Assembly: GCA_002840535.1 (NCBI GenBank) | Contig: PHBH01000001.1 | Span: 62,001 to 126,000 of the forward strand | Length of the DNA: 64,000 nt | From: Deltaproteobacteria bacterium HGW-Deltaproteobacteria-15 | GTDB lineage: Bacteria > Desulfobacterota > DSM-4660 > Desulfatiglandales > HGW-15 | Direction: 5' to 3' | Shown here: one piece after another, positions 9,351 to 18,452 of the stretch | How the letters are laid out: each line of letters opens with the position of its first letter | Numbering within the stretch: the first letter of the stretch is position 1 | Notes under the pieces: model-generated | What the model was told of the DNA's origin: nothing | What the model saw: only the letters and a program-made list of their open reading frames with translations | Databases searched by the model: none | Program-made: the position numbers and the translations under genes

Positions 9351-10028
9351 CTAGCTCTTCTTCATCTCCCGCAGCCGGCTGATCATTTTGATGGCTTCCT
9401 GCACCGCATTCCCGGCCGAGTCCGCATACCCGTCGGCTCCGAAAAGCTCTGCCGTGTCTTTTGTGAGAGGTGCCCCCCCGAGCATGATCGCCACGTTGGG
9501 GTTCTTCGCCTTGATCATCTCCACCACCTTTTTCATCCCCATCATGGTGGTCGTCATCATGGCCGAGAGCGCCACGACTTCCGAATCGGTGCGAAGCTGT
9601 TCCTCCACGAATTTTTCAAGCGGAACATCCCGCCCCAGGTCATGAACCGTAAAACCCGCCACCTCGAACATCAGCTTTATAATATTCTTGCCGATATCAT
9701 GAACATCTCCCTGCACGGTTCCGATGATCACTTGTCCTTTGGCCGCGTCGCCAAGGTCCTCCGGCCTGATATGAGGCTTCAATATATCCAAACCGGCATA
9801 AAGCGCGTCGGCGCACAAGAGCATCTCCGGGACGAAATATTCCTGATCGTCGTAGAGTTTGCCGACGATCTCCATGCCGGCGGCCAATCCGTTCATGACC
9901 GCTTCATACGCATTCAACCCCTCATCTATGACCCTTTGTGCCGCCTCTCGCACCTTATCCTCATCATACTCCACCACACCATCACTGAGGGCCTTCAGTA
10001 ACTCCTGTTTCAATGCTTCCTCACTCAT
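9351..10028 (-). CDS. Methyltransferase corrinoid (B12-binding) protein
   Basis: A 225-residue protein of the MtaC/MtbC/MttC type. Residues 1-90 are the helical cap domain, and residues 95-225 the Rossmann-like B12-binding domain with Asp108-x-His110-x-x-Gly113 in GTVQGDVHDIG, where the His is the lower cobalt ligand. It carries the methyl group between the substrate-specific methyltransferase and the pterin-specific one, and both candidates are the next two genes upstream. The ATG is preceded by AGGAGG. The gap to the upstream UroD-family gene is 27 bases. Confidence 0.95.
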   Translation of the reverse strand: MSEEALKQELLKALSDGVVEYDEDKVREAAQRVIDEGLNAYEAVMNGLAAGMEIVGKLYDDQEYFVPEMLLCADALYAGLDILKPHIRPEDLGDAAKGQVIIGTVQGDVHDIGKNIIKLMFEVAGFTVHDLGRDVPLEKFVEEQLRTDSEVVALSAMMTTTMMGMKKVVEMIKAKNPNVAIMLGGAPLTKDTAELFGADGYADSAGNAVQEAIKMISRLREMKKS

Positions 10029-10055
10029 CGATCTTGCCTCCTATCAGTCAATTTC

Positions 10056-11105
10056 TTAGAGTCTTCCGACCGCAGGGGATGGCCGCTTGCCGTAATCGCG
10101 TACCGCCTTGACGTAGGCCTCAACATTCTCCCTCTTCACATCCGGCCAGATGTCGCAACCGGGCCATACAGCGTCGACACCATCATCAATGCATTTCCTG
10201 ATAACCGGCGCCACTTCTTTCACATCCATCTTGACCAGTGTGGCGAAGGGATCGAAATCGCCGAACAGCAGGACATTATTGCCCAGTTTTCTCCGCGTCT
10301 CGGAAACCGTGTTCTTGTGATCCACGCTGATTGCGTCAGCCCCGCATTCATTCATCATCTCGACGATCAAGTCCGTAGATCCACAGATGTGAAGCACCGC
10401 AGGGGATTCCAGGGAATCGAATACCCTTATGAGGTTCGGCTGAACAAGGGACTTCCACATCTTGGGCGATATGATGTCGGTACCCGAACCCATCTCCCGG
10501 ATGTTCATGTAATCCACCCCCAGTTCCTGGTAGTGTCTGGCCACTTTGATGACCAGGTCGGTCATCCGGGTAAGGAAGGCGGCGAATCTCTCCTTGTCTT
10601 TCTTCAACCCCTTGAGCAGGAGGTCCAACTCGAACACCTGACCTGCCATGGTGAGGGGGCCAAGGACATGCCCCCCGATGGCAAACTGCTTCTTCTCCGA
10701 TTCCGATTTCAAGATGCGGAAGGCCTCATCCACGATGGGCATCCTTCCATGGTTCAGGAAATCTTCAGGAATGCGGACGTCCTCGATCCGGTTCCACTTT
10801 TCAGGCACAGTGGGGTAAAGGATTTCGTCGGAATCCACATACAGGCTGACACCGCGGCCCAGGCTTTCAGGAACCGTGCAGAGATCGTAGGGAATGATCA
10901 TGGCGTCGAAACCGAAAATCTCGGCAGAGGTAATGGCGGAATGGGCCAGGTATTGGGCAGAACTGTGGACCTCCGCGAAACGGATACCCATTTTTTCAAT
11001 AGCCTGAATAGTTACCATGCCCTGTCCACTGAACACGGGCATCTCGTCGACAGGCTCTTTTTTGAAGAGCCTGGCGATTCTTTCCTTTGGCATCATTTTG
11101 CTCAT
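10056..11105 (-). CDS. UroD-family corrinoid methyltransferase (substrate:corrinoid candidate)
   Basis: A 349-residue UroD-superfamily TIM barrel with the methyltransferase zinc pattern His239-x-Cys241 (AVLHICGST) and Cys317 (WPGCDIWP). It sits between the MtrH-like gene and the corrinoid gene, so the simplest role is to demethylate the unknown substrate onto the corrinoid protein while the MtrH-like enzyme passes the methyl to a pterin. The opposite direction cannot be excluded from sequence. The frame opens at a TTG, but the ATG at 11105 fits GGAGAG better and overlaps the upstream stop codon by one base (TGATG). No MttB- or MtaB-type protein is present that would otherwise fill the substrate role. 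Confidence 0.87.
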   Translation of the reverse strand: MSKMMPKERIARLFKKEPVDEMPVFSGQGMVTIQAIEKMGIRFAEVHSSAQYLAHSAITSAEIFGFDAMIIPYDLCTVPESLGRGVSLYVDSDEILYPTVPEKWNRIEDVRIPEDFLNHGRMPIVDEAFRILKSESEKKQFAIGGHVLGPLTMAGQVFELDLLLKGLKKDKERFAAFLTRMTDLVIKVARHYQELGVDYMNIREMGSGTDIISPKMWKSLVQPNLIRVFDSLESPAVLHICGSTDLIVEMMNECGADAISVDHKNTVSETRRKLGNNVLLFGDFDPFATLVKMDVKEVAPVIRKCIDDGVDAVWPGCDIWPDVKRENVEAYVKAVRDYGKRPSPAVGRL

Positions 11106-12064
11106 CAATTCTCTCCTTTAGTATCCTTGAGCTGTGCCGCGAAATCGGGAAAAAGCTTGTTCAGCGGGTGCGTCCCCTGCGGCGGAAGTTCCCCGGTCTC
11201 TGCAAAGGCAAGCGTTGCCGAGTAGGCATCGGCCATTGCCACAGCGGGAAAAATCCTGGGAGCCCCGGCCATCGGACCGGCGAAGATCATGTCGTGGTAG
11301 AGGGTCGCGGCAAGACATTCCAGGGCGGCATCCGCAGCCGACCATCCTTTGAATCCCCACATTTCTCTCGCCGCTTTCCACATGTAAGATCCATTCGAAG
11401 GGGCGCTCGCACAGGGAAAGCCCCATTTCTCTTTTATCATTTTGTTGGCCACGGAACACATGGCCACAGCAGGACCGTTCATCACAGAGGTGTCAACCAG
11501 GATGCTCTCGAATTCAGCCCCTGCCTTTTCAATCGTGTCAAGGAGTCTCTGGACGCCCTTGAGACGTCCGGAGGGCATCTGGTCTTCCATGTCGTAGGCT
11601 ACCAAAAGAACATGCTTGACGCCGATCTCTTGGATCTCCCTGATCTCAGCCTCTAACTCCTCTCCCCAAACAGTCAGGCTGTTATAGAACATGCGATCGA
11701 GAAGCCCTTTCTGAGCGCAATAAGCGGCACCCTCCAGTTTGGGTTTCAGTTTCCAGGCGTCCACGCAAAAGGGCATATCGCTCAAGGACGTGACAAAATC
11801 AATGTAAGTGCGAAATTCTTCACCTGTGTTGGCGACGATATCGGCCATGCCGGGCACCCCGGTCTCCGACACCAGTCTATCCTGGCTCGTGAGCATTTCC
11901 TCCGCCCTTTTTTCATCAAACCCCCGGCTTCGCTTTCCTTCGAAGACGCGGTCGCCTTTCTGAAAAATCGAAGAACAGATCACGGTGGGATACTCCCCGG
12001 GCTGACCACCAAACCTCACGCCGCCGATTTCACATACTATTTGATTCTTCTTCAGATGAAACAT
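11105..12064 (-). CDS. MtrH-like methylcorrinoid:pterin methyltransferase
   Basis: A 319-residue protein matching the MtrH family along its length: VCEIGGVRFGGQPGEYPTV near the start, LVDTS in the middle, FGFPCASAPSNG-like glycine-rich loop, and AGAPRIFPAVAMADAYSA near the end. In methanogens MtrH moves methyl groups between tetrahydromethanopterin and a corrinoid; bacterial relatives in glycine-betaine demethylation use tetrahydrofolate. The frame is open 51 codons further upstream, but that part is repeat-derived and proline-rich, and AAGGAGGGGG lies just before the ATG at 12064, giving the family's normal length. It is the first gene of the four-gene methyl-transfer operon. Confidence 0.9.
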   Translation of the reverse strand: MFHLKKNQIVCEIGGVRFGGQPGEYPTVICSSIFQKGDRVFEGKRSRGFDEKRAEEMLTSQDRLVSETGVPGMADIVANTGEEFRTYIDFVTSLSDMPFCVDAWKLKPKLEGAAYCAQKGLLDRMFYNSLTVWGEELEAEIREIQEIGVKHVLLVAYDMEDQMPSGRLKGVQRLLDTIEKAGAEFESILVDTSVMNGPAVAMCSVANKMIKEKWGFPCASAPSNGSYMWKAAREMWGFKGWSAADAALECLAATLYHDMIFAGPMAGAPRIFPAVAMADAYSATLAFAETGELPPQGTHPLNKLFPDFAAQLKDTKGEN

Positions 12065-12114
12065 AACCCCCTCCTTCAGCTGAGAGGACAACTTATCAGC
12101 AGTCACCAACCCTG

Positions 12115-12210
12115 TGGAATTTATTTGAGGCGACATCGACTCGTCCCCCCCCGCCCCTATGTCTCTCCCGCCAGGGGAGGGAGTAACGGATCGGGGAGGA
12201 CAGGCGGGGA
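12115..12210. repeat. GC-rich hairpin-type intergenic repeat
   Basis: The sequence CTCTCCCGCCAGGGGAGGGAG and flanking C- and G-runs lie upstream of the MtrH-like gene. It resembles the hairpin repeats built of CCCTC/GAGGG arms that are scattered in many genomes of this type. A related C-rich stretch is at 9248-9270. It also extends the MtrH-like reading frame artificially. Confidence 0.5.
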
Positions 12211-12222
12211 TGGACACGCCGG

Positions 12223-14928
12223 CTAATCCACAAACACCGGCTCCCTCATAATCAGACGGACAGCCTCATACGCGGTCTCTGCCAGGGCAGGATGGGTCTT
12301 TTCAAGGTTGGTCACCTGTCTGAGATGGTCTGCGGTTCTCATGATCAGAGAGGCCATGTCTCCTTCGTCCACTGAGATGAAAGACATCACTTCCTCCCAG
12401 GGAACGCGCTTTGCCCATAAGAAGAGCGCTGCGGCAGGCCAGAAGAGGATCTGTGGATTCTCGAACCCCCGCTTCACGACCAGGATGCGGATCTCCTCGA
12501 TAAGCCCGAGCATTCGATCGTAGCCGCTTCCAAGGAGATCGAGGTTTTCAGGCGCGCTCACGCTGATTTCCACTTCCTGATGCCTGTCCCAGACAAAGGG
12601 GGCGATGCATCCGGCCATCACCTCCGGCCCGATCCCTTCAAACCCGCCCTTACGTATTGCCTCGGCAATCAGGAGGGGATGATCGAGCCTCAACTTGGAT
12701 GCCCATCTCCCGTCTGCGGTCAAGTGGGATTCTTCATCAATAAACCCGGTTTCGCGGAGGAATCTCATGTGCCGTTTGAAACTGAGCCAGAGCCCTCCCT
12801 GCAGTTCTTCGAGACTGGGTGTGAACGCGCGGAACCCTCCCAGAAGTTTTCGGAGATCCCCCTTGCCTCTCTGAAGGCATGTCCGGAGATGTGTACAATC
12901 CTCACAAGGCATGCCGGAGAATACGTCCTGCCTCTTTCGAACTTCCTCGCCGGGCAGATTCCTGTCTTCCGGATCCACCTCCAGGGGGCGAAGCTCCCGG
13001 ATCGGGATGGATGCAAAAAGGGATTGCAGCCTCTCCACTGCAAGCGGCTCAGGAAGTTCTACCCGGTAGTCCAGAATGGATCTGATCTGATGGATGTCCA
13101 CCTTTTTGAGGGTGATCCTTCCTTTTCGCACCTTCAATACTCTCTTGAGATTGTGCGCAGCACAGATCAACCTTCCCCTCTCCTCATAAGCATGAAAAAC
13201 GATATAAACCATTCCATTCTTGTGGAGGACGGCTCTCCCCGGACTCAACAGCTGCCTGTAGGTCTGATTGAGCCTTTCCATGCGCACATCCCTCGCGGAA
13301 CGCTTTGCAGCGCGTTGGAGCTCCGTTCTTTTCTGCACGAGTTCCAGCATCTCGTAGGGATCGTCGATATCGCATTTCCCTCCTGGCAAGGCTGCTCTGA
13401 AGTCCTCCAGCATGAGCTGCCACTGGGTCTGCAGGGGCGAAGTCGATTTCCTCTGTTGAAAGGATGCAAAGGACCGCTCCAGCAAATCCTTCACCTCGCC
13501 CGGTGAGTGCGAAAGCAGGAGATTGAGCACCATGGAAAAATTGACATGGATCCGGCTTACCAGGGGTTCGGGTTGGGCGGACTTGAGCCGGTAAATGAGA
13601 TGAGGATCCTGATGCAGACCGGGCAAAATGACTGCGAATCCGATATTGTCTTTTCCCCTGCGGCCGGCCCTGCCGGTCATCTGTTGAAGCTCGGTGGCAG
13701 TGAGGTCCGCGAACTCCCGGCCGGTAAAACGATCGCTCTGCACAAGAACCACCGTGCGTGCGGGGAAATTCACCCCTGCCGCAACCGTCGAGGTGGAAAA
13801 AATGGCATCCAGGTATCCCTTGTTCATCAGTTCCTCTACCAGCACCTTCCAGTAAGGAAGTTGCCCGGCATGGTGGGATCCTACCATGCAGGACAGGAGG
13901 GGCCTTATCTGTCGGTTCCTCTCCAGGTGCGGGTACCTCTGCAGAAAGGACTTCACCTCCCTTCTGAGCCGCTCCTTTGCTTCATAGGGCTTCTCTGCAG
14001 GATAGCAGGCCAGGACGGCCCTGTCGCAGTCCACTCTCGACTTCAGAAAGAAAATGGCGGGCAACAGATCCAGGGCGCGGAGACATTGAATGACCTCTCC
14101 GAAGCCGGTTCTCCTGGGCTGCTTTCTCTGATATTCGGGAGATTCGAGGAGTTTTCGAATCTTGGGCGTGACCCCTTTCCGGCCGCCCAACGGGGTGATG
14201 AGCCCGTCAGGGAAGAGAAAGAGCATCTCGAGCTGAACCGGTCTCTCGACCGACCGCACCACTTGGACCCTGGTGCTGCGGTTCTCTTCAAGCCATGCGG
14301 CAATCTCCTCTGCATTGGAAATGGTAGCGGAAAGGAGCAGCAAACGCACCCTGGGAGGAAGATAGATCAGGGTCTCTTCCCAGACAACCCCCCGGTCCGG
14401 ATCGCTGAGGTAGTGGGCCTCGTCCAGGATGACGATATCGGCCTGAATCCCGGTACCCTCCTGCATGGCATCATAGAGCTGGTTCCGGAGAATCTCCGTG
14501 GTGCCTACTATGATGGGGGCGTCAGGGTTCTCCTTTCGGTCGCCGGTAAGTATCCCGCATTGTTCCTGTCCGAACTCGCGGCAAAAATCCCTGTAAATGG
14601 AATTGGAAAGCGCCTTGAGGGGAGACGCGTACCAGGCACGCAATCCCTTTGAAACGTAGTTCGTGATAGCCTGGGATGCAATCCATGTCTTGCCGGAACC
14701 GGTGGGCGCACTGACCAGCACATCGGAATTCTCCAGCTTCTCCAAAGCCTCCAGCTGGAAAGGGTCGGGTACAAAGGGAACGGTCTCCGGGACCCCGATC
14801 TTCTTGAAGGTCTGCCTGAGTTGGGGGTCCACCTTGGGACTTTCGCAGAAGCCCATTTTGCCGGTTCGGGCGCCACCGGTACGTCTTCTTCTGGCGGGTC
14901 TGCGATGGTACCTTACTCTATCCGGCAT
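12223..14928 (-). CDS. Ski2-like DEAH-box helicase
   Basis: A 901-residue superfamily 2 helicase. Motif I is APTGSGKT at residues 74-81, motif II DEAH at 168-171, motif III SATIS near 203, and motif VI QMTGRAGRRG near 420. The arrangement with a long C-terminal half fits Ski2/Mtr4/Hel308-like enzymes, which unwind RNA or DNA with ATP. A four-residue-spaced cysteine group (CEDCTHLRTC) near residue 680 could bind metal; similar groups occur in relatives. The first 25 residues are Arg-rich and doubtful, and the ATG at 12928+2000 (14928) has only a weak ribosome site, so translation may begin at Met25. It is flanked by unrelated genes and its target is unknown. Confidence 0.88.
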   Translation of the reverse strand: MPDRVRYHRRPARRRRTGGARTGKMGFCESPKVDPQLRQTFKKIGVPETVPFVPDPFQLEALEKLENSDVLVSAPTGSGKTWIASQAITNYVSKGLRAWYASPLKALSNSIYRDFCREFGQEQCGILTGDRKENPDAPIIVGTTEILRNQLYDAMQEGTGIQADIVILDEAHYLSDPDRGVVWEETLIYLPPRVRLLLLSATISNAEEIAAWLEENRSTRVQVVRSVERPVQLEMLFLFPDGLITPLGGRKGVTPKIRKLLESPEYQRKQPRRTGFGEVIQCLRALDLLPAIFFLKSRVDCDRAVLACYPAEKPYEAKERLRREVKSFLQRYPHLERNRQIRPLLSCMVGSHHAGQLPYWKVLVEELMNKGYLDAIFSTSTVAAGVNFPARTVVLVQSDRFTGREFADLTATELQQMTGRAGRRGKDNIGFAVILPGLHQDPHLIYRLKSAQPEPLVSRIHVNFSMVLNLLLSHSPGEVKDLLERSFASFQQRKSTSPLQTQWQLMLEDFRAALPGGKCDIDDPYEMLELVQKRTELQRAAKRSARDVRMERLNQTYRQLLSPGRAVLHKNGMVYIVFHAYEERGRLICAAHNLKRVLKVRKGRITLKKVDIHQIRSILDYRVELPEPLAVERLQSLFASIPIRELRPLEVDPEDRNLPGEEVRKRQDVFSGMPCEDCTHLRTCLQRGKGDLRKLLGGFRAFTPSLEELQGGLWLSFKRHMRFLRETGFIDEESHLTADGRWASKLRLDHPLLIAEAIRKGGFEGIGPEVMAGCIAPFVWDRHQEVEISVSAPENLDLLGSGYDRMLGLIEEIRILVVKRGFENPQILFWPAAALFLWAKRVPWEEVMSFISVDEGDMASLIMRTADHLRQVTNLEKTHPALAETAYEAVRLIMREPVFVD

Positions 14929-15278
14929 AATTGGGGGGCCGATTCAACTGCAGAAATGTGCGTTATTATTAAGAGCAGAAATAGACTGCTCTTTTCTCTC
15001 ACAGAGCCCACAGAGGCGCAGAGCGGATCGTCATTACAATTATCATGCGCCGACACGCGCCAGCTTGTTCATGCTCCGAAAAAGCTGAGAGTTGTCCTGT
15101 TTCTCGAAACAAGAAACAGGACAGATAACGCTCTCTCTGCGGCTCTGCGTTCTCTAGCCAAGCCCCGCCTAATGGCGGGACAGGCGCGCGGGATCCGATC
15201 TCTCTTTTTGTGCTGCAGGCGAAGCAAACAGTGTTCTGCTCTCCTCTGCAGGACATATCCTGCAGGCATTTGCCGCGC
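14929..15278. other. Intergenic region with hairpins and gene-free repeat sequence
   Basis: No gene is supported in this 350-base gap. It holds a perfect ten-base-pair stem, GTCCTGTTTC at 15094-15103 and GAAACAGGAC at 15113-15122, with a nine-base loop and no following T-run. It also holds CCGCC-TAAT-GGCGG near 15165-15178 and fragments such as CTCTGCGGCTCTGCG. Several short open frames on both strands are Arg- and Ser-rich and look like repeat translations. Confidence 0.5.
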
Positions 15279-16895
15279 TCAGCGCAACAAATGATCCGCC
15301 GCTATATCCATGTCTTTCAGGTATCCGGTCATGGCTTTCGCGGGTTTCAGGGATTCAAGCTGAGGAATGATCTTTTCGATGCAGGGATCGCAACCGCAGG
15401 CAATTTTCAGTCCTTCGACGAAGATTTTTTCCACGACTTCCCTTGCAAACAGCCTGGCTGCGGCCTTCATGTACTCCGGATCGGGTCTGAGTTCATTGTA
15501 CGATGAAGCTTTTTCGCAAAAGGCAGCCCCCACCTCGGCCCATGTCATCATGTCGGCAAGCAGGAACAGGACATGCTGCGATTTGCTCAGTTTGGCGGCC
15601 CTGATCTTCGAGATCAGCTCATTGATCACCCGGACGGCAGCGGCCACCATCTCGGACCCGCATCCTGCCGGCAACGTGTCCAGGAGTTCCGCCATCTTTC
15701 TGTAATACTCGCCTTTGGAACGGACGGTCTCCCTCATTCGAAACATGGCAATGATGTTCCGCTGAATCTCGCTTGTCCCCTCGAAGATGGTAGTGATCTT
15801 GATGTCCCGTTTGATCTTTTCCACCTCGTACTCCCTGGTGTACCCATACCCGCCCAGAGCCTGGATGGCATCGTTCGCTGCTGCGTCGCCTGCCTCCGTG
15901 GCGAAATACTTGGCAATCGAACCTTCCACCTGGAGATCCTCGTCCCCCGAATCGATCCTCTTTGCGGTTTGCTCGATATAGGCCCTGGCCGCCTCGAGCC
16001 GAACTGCATTGGGTACCAGCAGCCGGTGGGTATAGCCCTGTTTCTCACAAAGCGGGCTCCCAAACTGGACCCGGGTCTTGGAATACGCGACGGCGCGTTC
16101 CAGTGCAGCCATCCCGCCTCCGAGACCGAACGTCGCAACCATCAGTCGCGTGTATCCGAACACCTGATTTGCCTGCTTCAGACCAAGCCCTTCGGCTCCG
16201 CCCACCAGATTCTCGACGGGCACATAAAGATCCTCCAGGGAGAGAGGACAGGTGTCGGAAGCCCTTATCCCATGCTTGTCCTCATGCTTTCCGGGCTTCA
16301 ACCCCTCGGCCCCGGGCTCCACAATGAAAAAAGAAGGCCCTTCCGGCGCATCGGCCAGAATCGTGTAGAGATCGGCGACCCCGCCATTGGTGATGAACTG
16401 CTTCTGGCCGTTTATGCGGTAACCGCGAACACGCCCTGTTTCATCCAATACCCTTTCAGCCTTTGTCTTGAGAGCCTGCACATTGGACCCGGCTTCCGGT
16501 TCAGTCACCCCGTATGCGACGATAAGACCTTCGTCCGCGATTTTTCGGATGTACTTCTGCCTTTGTTCCTCATTGGCGCCCACCCTGATCGGGTCCATGC
16601 CGAGGCAGATGGCGAGAAAGGAAGTGGCTATTGCCAGATCCATTTTTGCCATTCGTTCTGAGACAATGGCGATCTCGGCCGCGCCCGCGCCCAGGCCCCC
16701 GTATTGTTCAGGGATAAAGATCAGATGGAGAGCGATCTCCGGGCTCAGCATGAACCGGATGAGATCGAGGGGAAAATCCCCTTTTTCATCCATTTCCAAT
16801 CTTACCGGGAGTGTAATTCTCTCCTTTTCCAGTTTTCCGATGGTGTCAAGAACCATGGAAAGGACTTCCGGATCCATCTTGGGCTGACCTGTCAT
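15279..16895 (-). CDS. Acyl-CoA dehydrogenase with C-terminal extension
   Basis: A 538-residue flavoenzyme of the acyl-CoA dehydrogenase family. YGVTEPEAGSN at 128-138 is the FAD/substrate signature, and TIFEGTSEIQRN places the catalytic base at Glu372. It would oxidise an acyl-CoA to the enoyl-CoA, passing electrons to ETF. About 150 residues follow the canonical domain, as in some very-long-chain-type members; this part is helical and has a Cys pair near the end (ACGCDPC). The ATG at 16895 is preceded by AAGGAG. It lies 22 bases after the cobalamin adenosyltransferase gene, so the two are probably co-transcribed. Chain-length specificity cannot be predicted. Confidence 0.92.
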   Translation of the reverse strand: MTGQPKMDPEVLSMVLDTIGKLEKERITLPVRLEMDEKGDFPLDLIRFMLSPEIALHLIFIPEQYGGLGAGAAEIAIVSERMAKMDLAIATSFLAICLGMDPIRVGANEEQRQKYIRKIADEGLIVAYGVTEPEAGSNVQALKTKAERVLDETGRVRGYRINGQKQFITNGGVADLYTILADAPEGPSFFIVEPGAEGLKPGKHEDKHGIRASDTCPLSLEDLYVPVENLVGGAEGLGLKQANQVFGYTRLMVATFGLGGGMAALERAVAYSKTRVQFGSPLCEKQGYTHRLLVPNAVRLEAARAYIEQTAKRIDSGDEDLQVEGSIAKYFATEAGDAAANDAIQALGGYGYTREYEVEKIKRDIKITTIFEGTSEIQRNIIAMFRMRETVRSKGEYYRKMAELLDTLPAGCGSEMVAAAVRVINELISKIRAAKLSKSQHVLFLLADMMTWAEVGAAFCEKASSYNELRPDPEYMKAAARLFAREVVEKIFVEGLKIACGCDPCIEKIIPQLESLKPAKAMTGYLKDMDIAADHLLR

Positions 16896-16917
16896 TCATC
16901 TGCTCCTTTTTTTTCGT

Positions 16918-17463
16918 TCAAAACTCCACCCCTTTTTGCGCCCTTGTCCCCCGGTGAAAAGGATGTTTGATCTCTTTCATCTCGGTCACAAGGTCCGCCG
17001 CTTCCATGATCTCCGGACGTGCGTTTCTCCCGGTAAGGACCAGGTGAAGACCCTCCGGTTTCTTTTTGAGAGCTTCGAGAACTTCCCCGACGGGCAGGAG
17101 TCCATAATCTATTGCATTGTTTATCTCATCAAGGATGATCATCTGAAACTCTCTCGAGTCGATCATCTCCCTGGAAAACTTCCAGGCCTCCCGGATGGCC
17201 TTCCTGTCCTCCTCGTCCGGGCTCTTCTGATCGAATCGAATGAAGCCTCTGCCCATGGGCACGATGCGGAAACAGGGGGATAGTTTCTCCACAGCATGCA
17301 GTTCGCCGTATTCCCTGCTCCCTTTGATGAACTGAATCATCAGGATCTTGTGCCCGTGACCGGCCGCCCTGAAAGCCATGCCCATAGCGGCTGTGGTTTT
17401 TCCCTTGCCATGACCCGTAAAGACCATGATCAGACCCTTGGCGTCTTTTTCCTTTGTGGACAC
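16918..17463 (-). CDS. cobO: Cob(I)yrinic acid a,c-diamide adenosyltransferase
   Basis: A 181-residue P-loop protein of the CobA/CobO/BtuR family. The phosphate loop is TGHGKGKTTAAMG at about 16-28, and MIILDEINNAIDYGLL is the typical Walker-B-like segment. It transfers the adenosyl group of ATP to a corrinoid, making adenosylcobalamin or salvaging corrinoids. The start is a GTG at 17463 with GGGAG upstream. The corrinoid methyltransferase operon about 5 kb away fits a cell with strong corrinoid need, though there is no operon link. Length is normal for the family. Confidence 0.94.
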   Translation of the reverse strand: MSTKEKDAKGLIMVFTGHGKGKTTAAMGMAFRAAGHGHKILMIQFIKGSREYGELHAVEKLSPCFRIVPMGRGFIRFDQKSPDEEDRKAIREAWKFSREMIDSREFQMIILDEINNAIDYGLLPVGEVLEALKKKPEGLHLVLTGRNARPEIMEAADLVTEMKEIKHPFHRGTRAQKGVEF

Positions 17464-17550
17464 CTTACACTCCCGCTAATCTTGACGGTTTTGTAAAAAA
17501 TCCCGCTTAGCCGTCGCGTTCACGATCGAACAGGACTTTCTACGAGAACA

Positions 17551-18414
17551 TCAATCGTTGATCAGACTGAGACGGTTCTGATGATAGGCGTTTCTAAGGG
17601 CGACGTAGGGGTCGATGGCTGCCCTTTTCAGGGCTTCGTATTCCCCGATCCGGAGCGAGGTCTCGTTGACCGCATCATAGGCCCGAGCCCCTGCATTATA
17701 CCAGAAATCCAGGTAATTCCAGGGATTGAGGAATCCATCTCCAGCCATTCCGATGCTGTCCCGAACCGTGGAGGGTCCGAGGAAGGGCCAAACGATATAG
17801 AAACCGGGCCCGATGCCATATCTTCCAAAGGTCTGCCCCAGATCTTCTTTATGGCTCTTGACGTCATCGGGAATGACGTCCAGAAAACCCGCAATGCCGA
17901 AGACGGTGTTCACCATGAACATGCCCAATTCATTTGCAGCCCCTTCTCCCTTTCCCTGAAGCAGGCAGTTGACGAAACGAATGGGGAAAGCGAGATTGTA
18001 GAAGAAATTCCTTACCCCTACCCTCGCCGGCTCAGGCACGACCGCCTTGTACCCCCTGGCCGCGGGCTTCAGCACCCAGAAATAAAGTTTGTCGTTGAAA
18101 TGAAAGAACGCACGGTTCACAGGTTCCAGAACATCGGAGAGTTCTTCCTGTTCAGCTTCCACCGGTTCGATATCCGTTCCAGCCACGGAATCCGTTCCGG
18201 TTCCGGGGGACACAGGACCGGCGCCTTGCGCGATAACGACTCTGTTTTCATCCACACTTCTTTCGGACATGGACATCTTCATGAATGATTGAATCTGTTC
18301 GCTTGATTCGGCGCCGAAAAGGCCGGGCTCATCGAAGGCAAGCCCGGAAGAAGCGGGTGCGATGAAGATGCAAATGAGAAACCCGAATAGTAGAAGATTT
18401 CGATTCTTCACCAT
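17551..18414 (-). CDS. mlaA: MlaA-type outer-membrane lipid asymmetry protein (VacJ)
   Basis: A 287-residue protein with a signal peptide (residues 1-27 from the ATG at 18414) and the MlaA domain: LEPVNRAFFHFNDKLYFWVL, then NFFYNLAFPIRFVN and DLGQTFGRYGIGPGFYIVWP. MlaA removes misplaced phospholipid from the outer leaflet of the outer membrane and hands it to MlaC. No lipobox Cys is visible, unlike E. coli VacJ. The track frame begins 14 codons earlier, but the hydrophobic leader starts at this ATG and GGGAG precedes it. Last gene of mlaE-F-D-C-A, 38 bases after mlaC. Confidence 0.92.
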   Translation of the reverse strand: MVKNRNLLLFGFLICIFIAPASSGLAFDEPGLFGAESSEQIQSFMKMSMSERSVDENRVVIAQGAGPVSPGTGTDSVAGTDIEPVEAEQEELSDVLEPVNRAFFHFNDKLYFWVLKPAARGYKAVVPEPARVGVRNFFYNLAFPIRFVNCLLQGKGEGAANELGMFMVNTVFGIAGFLDVIPDDVKSHKEDLGQTFGRYGIGPGFYIVWPFLGPSTVRDSIGMAGDGFLNPWNYLDFWYNAGARAYDAVNETSLRIGEYEALKRAAIDPYVALRNAYHQNRLSLIND

Positions 18415-18452
18415 AGAAATATGCGCTCCCTTCGAAATGATTCGGGTTGGGC

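Noticed and set aside
8838-10001. 387-residue plus-strand frame
   Set aside because: It lies antisense to the activator and corrinoid genes, has no domain and is rich in His and Pro.
13507-14652. 381-residue plus-strand frame opposite the helicase
   Set aside because: The helicase on the other strand has all its motifs; this frame has none.
14999-15256. Short frames between the helicase and acyl-CoA dehydrogenase genes
   Set aside because: They are Cys/Arg-rich translations of hairpin and repeat DNA, without ribosome sites.
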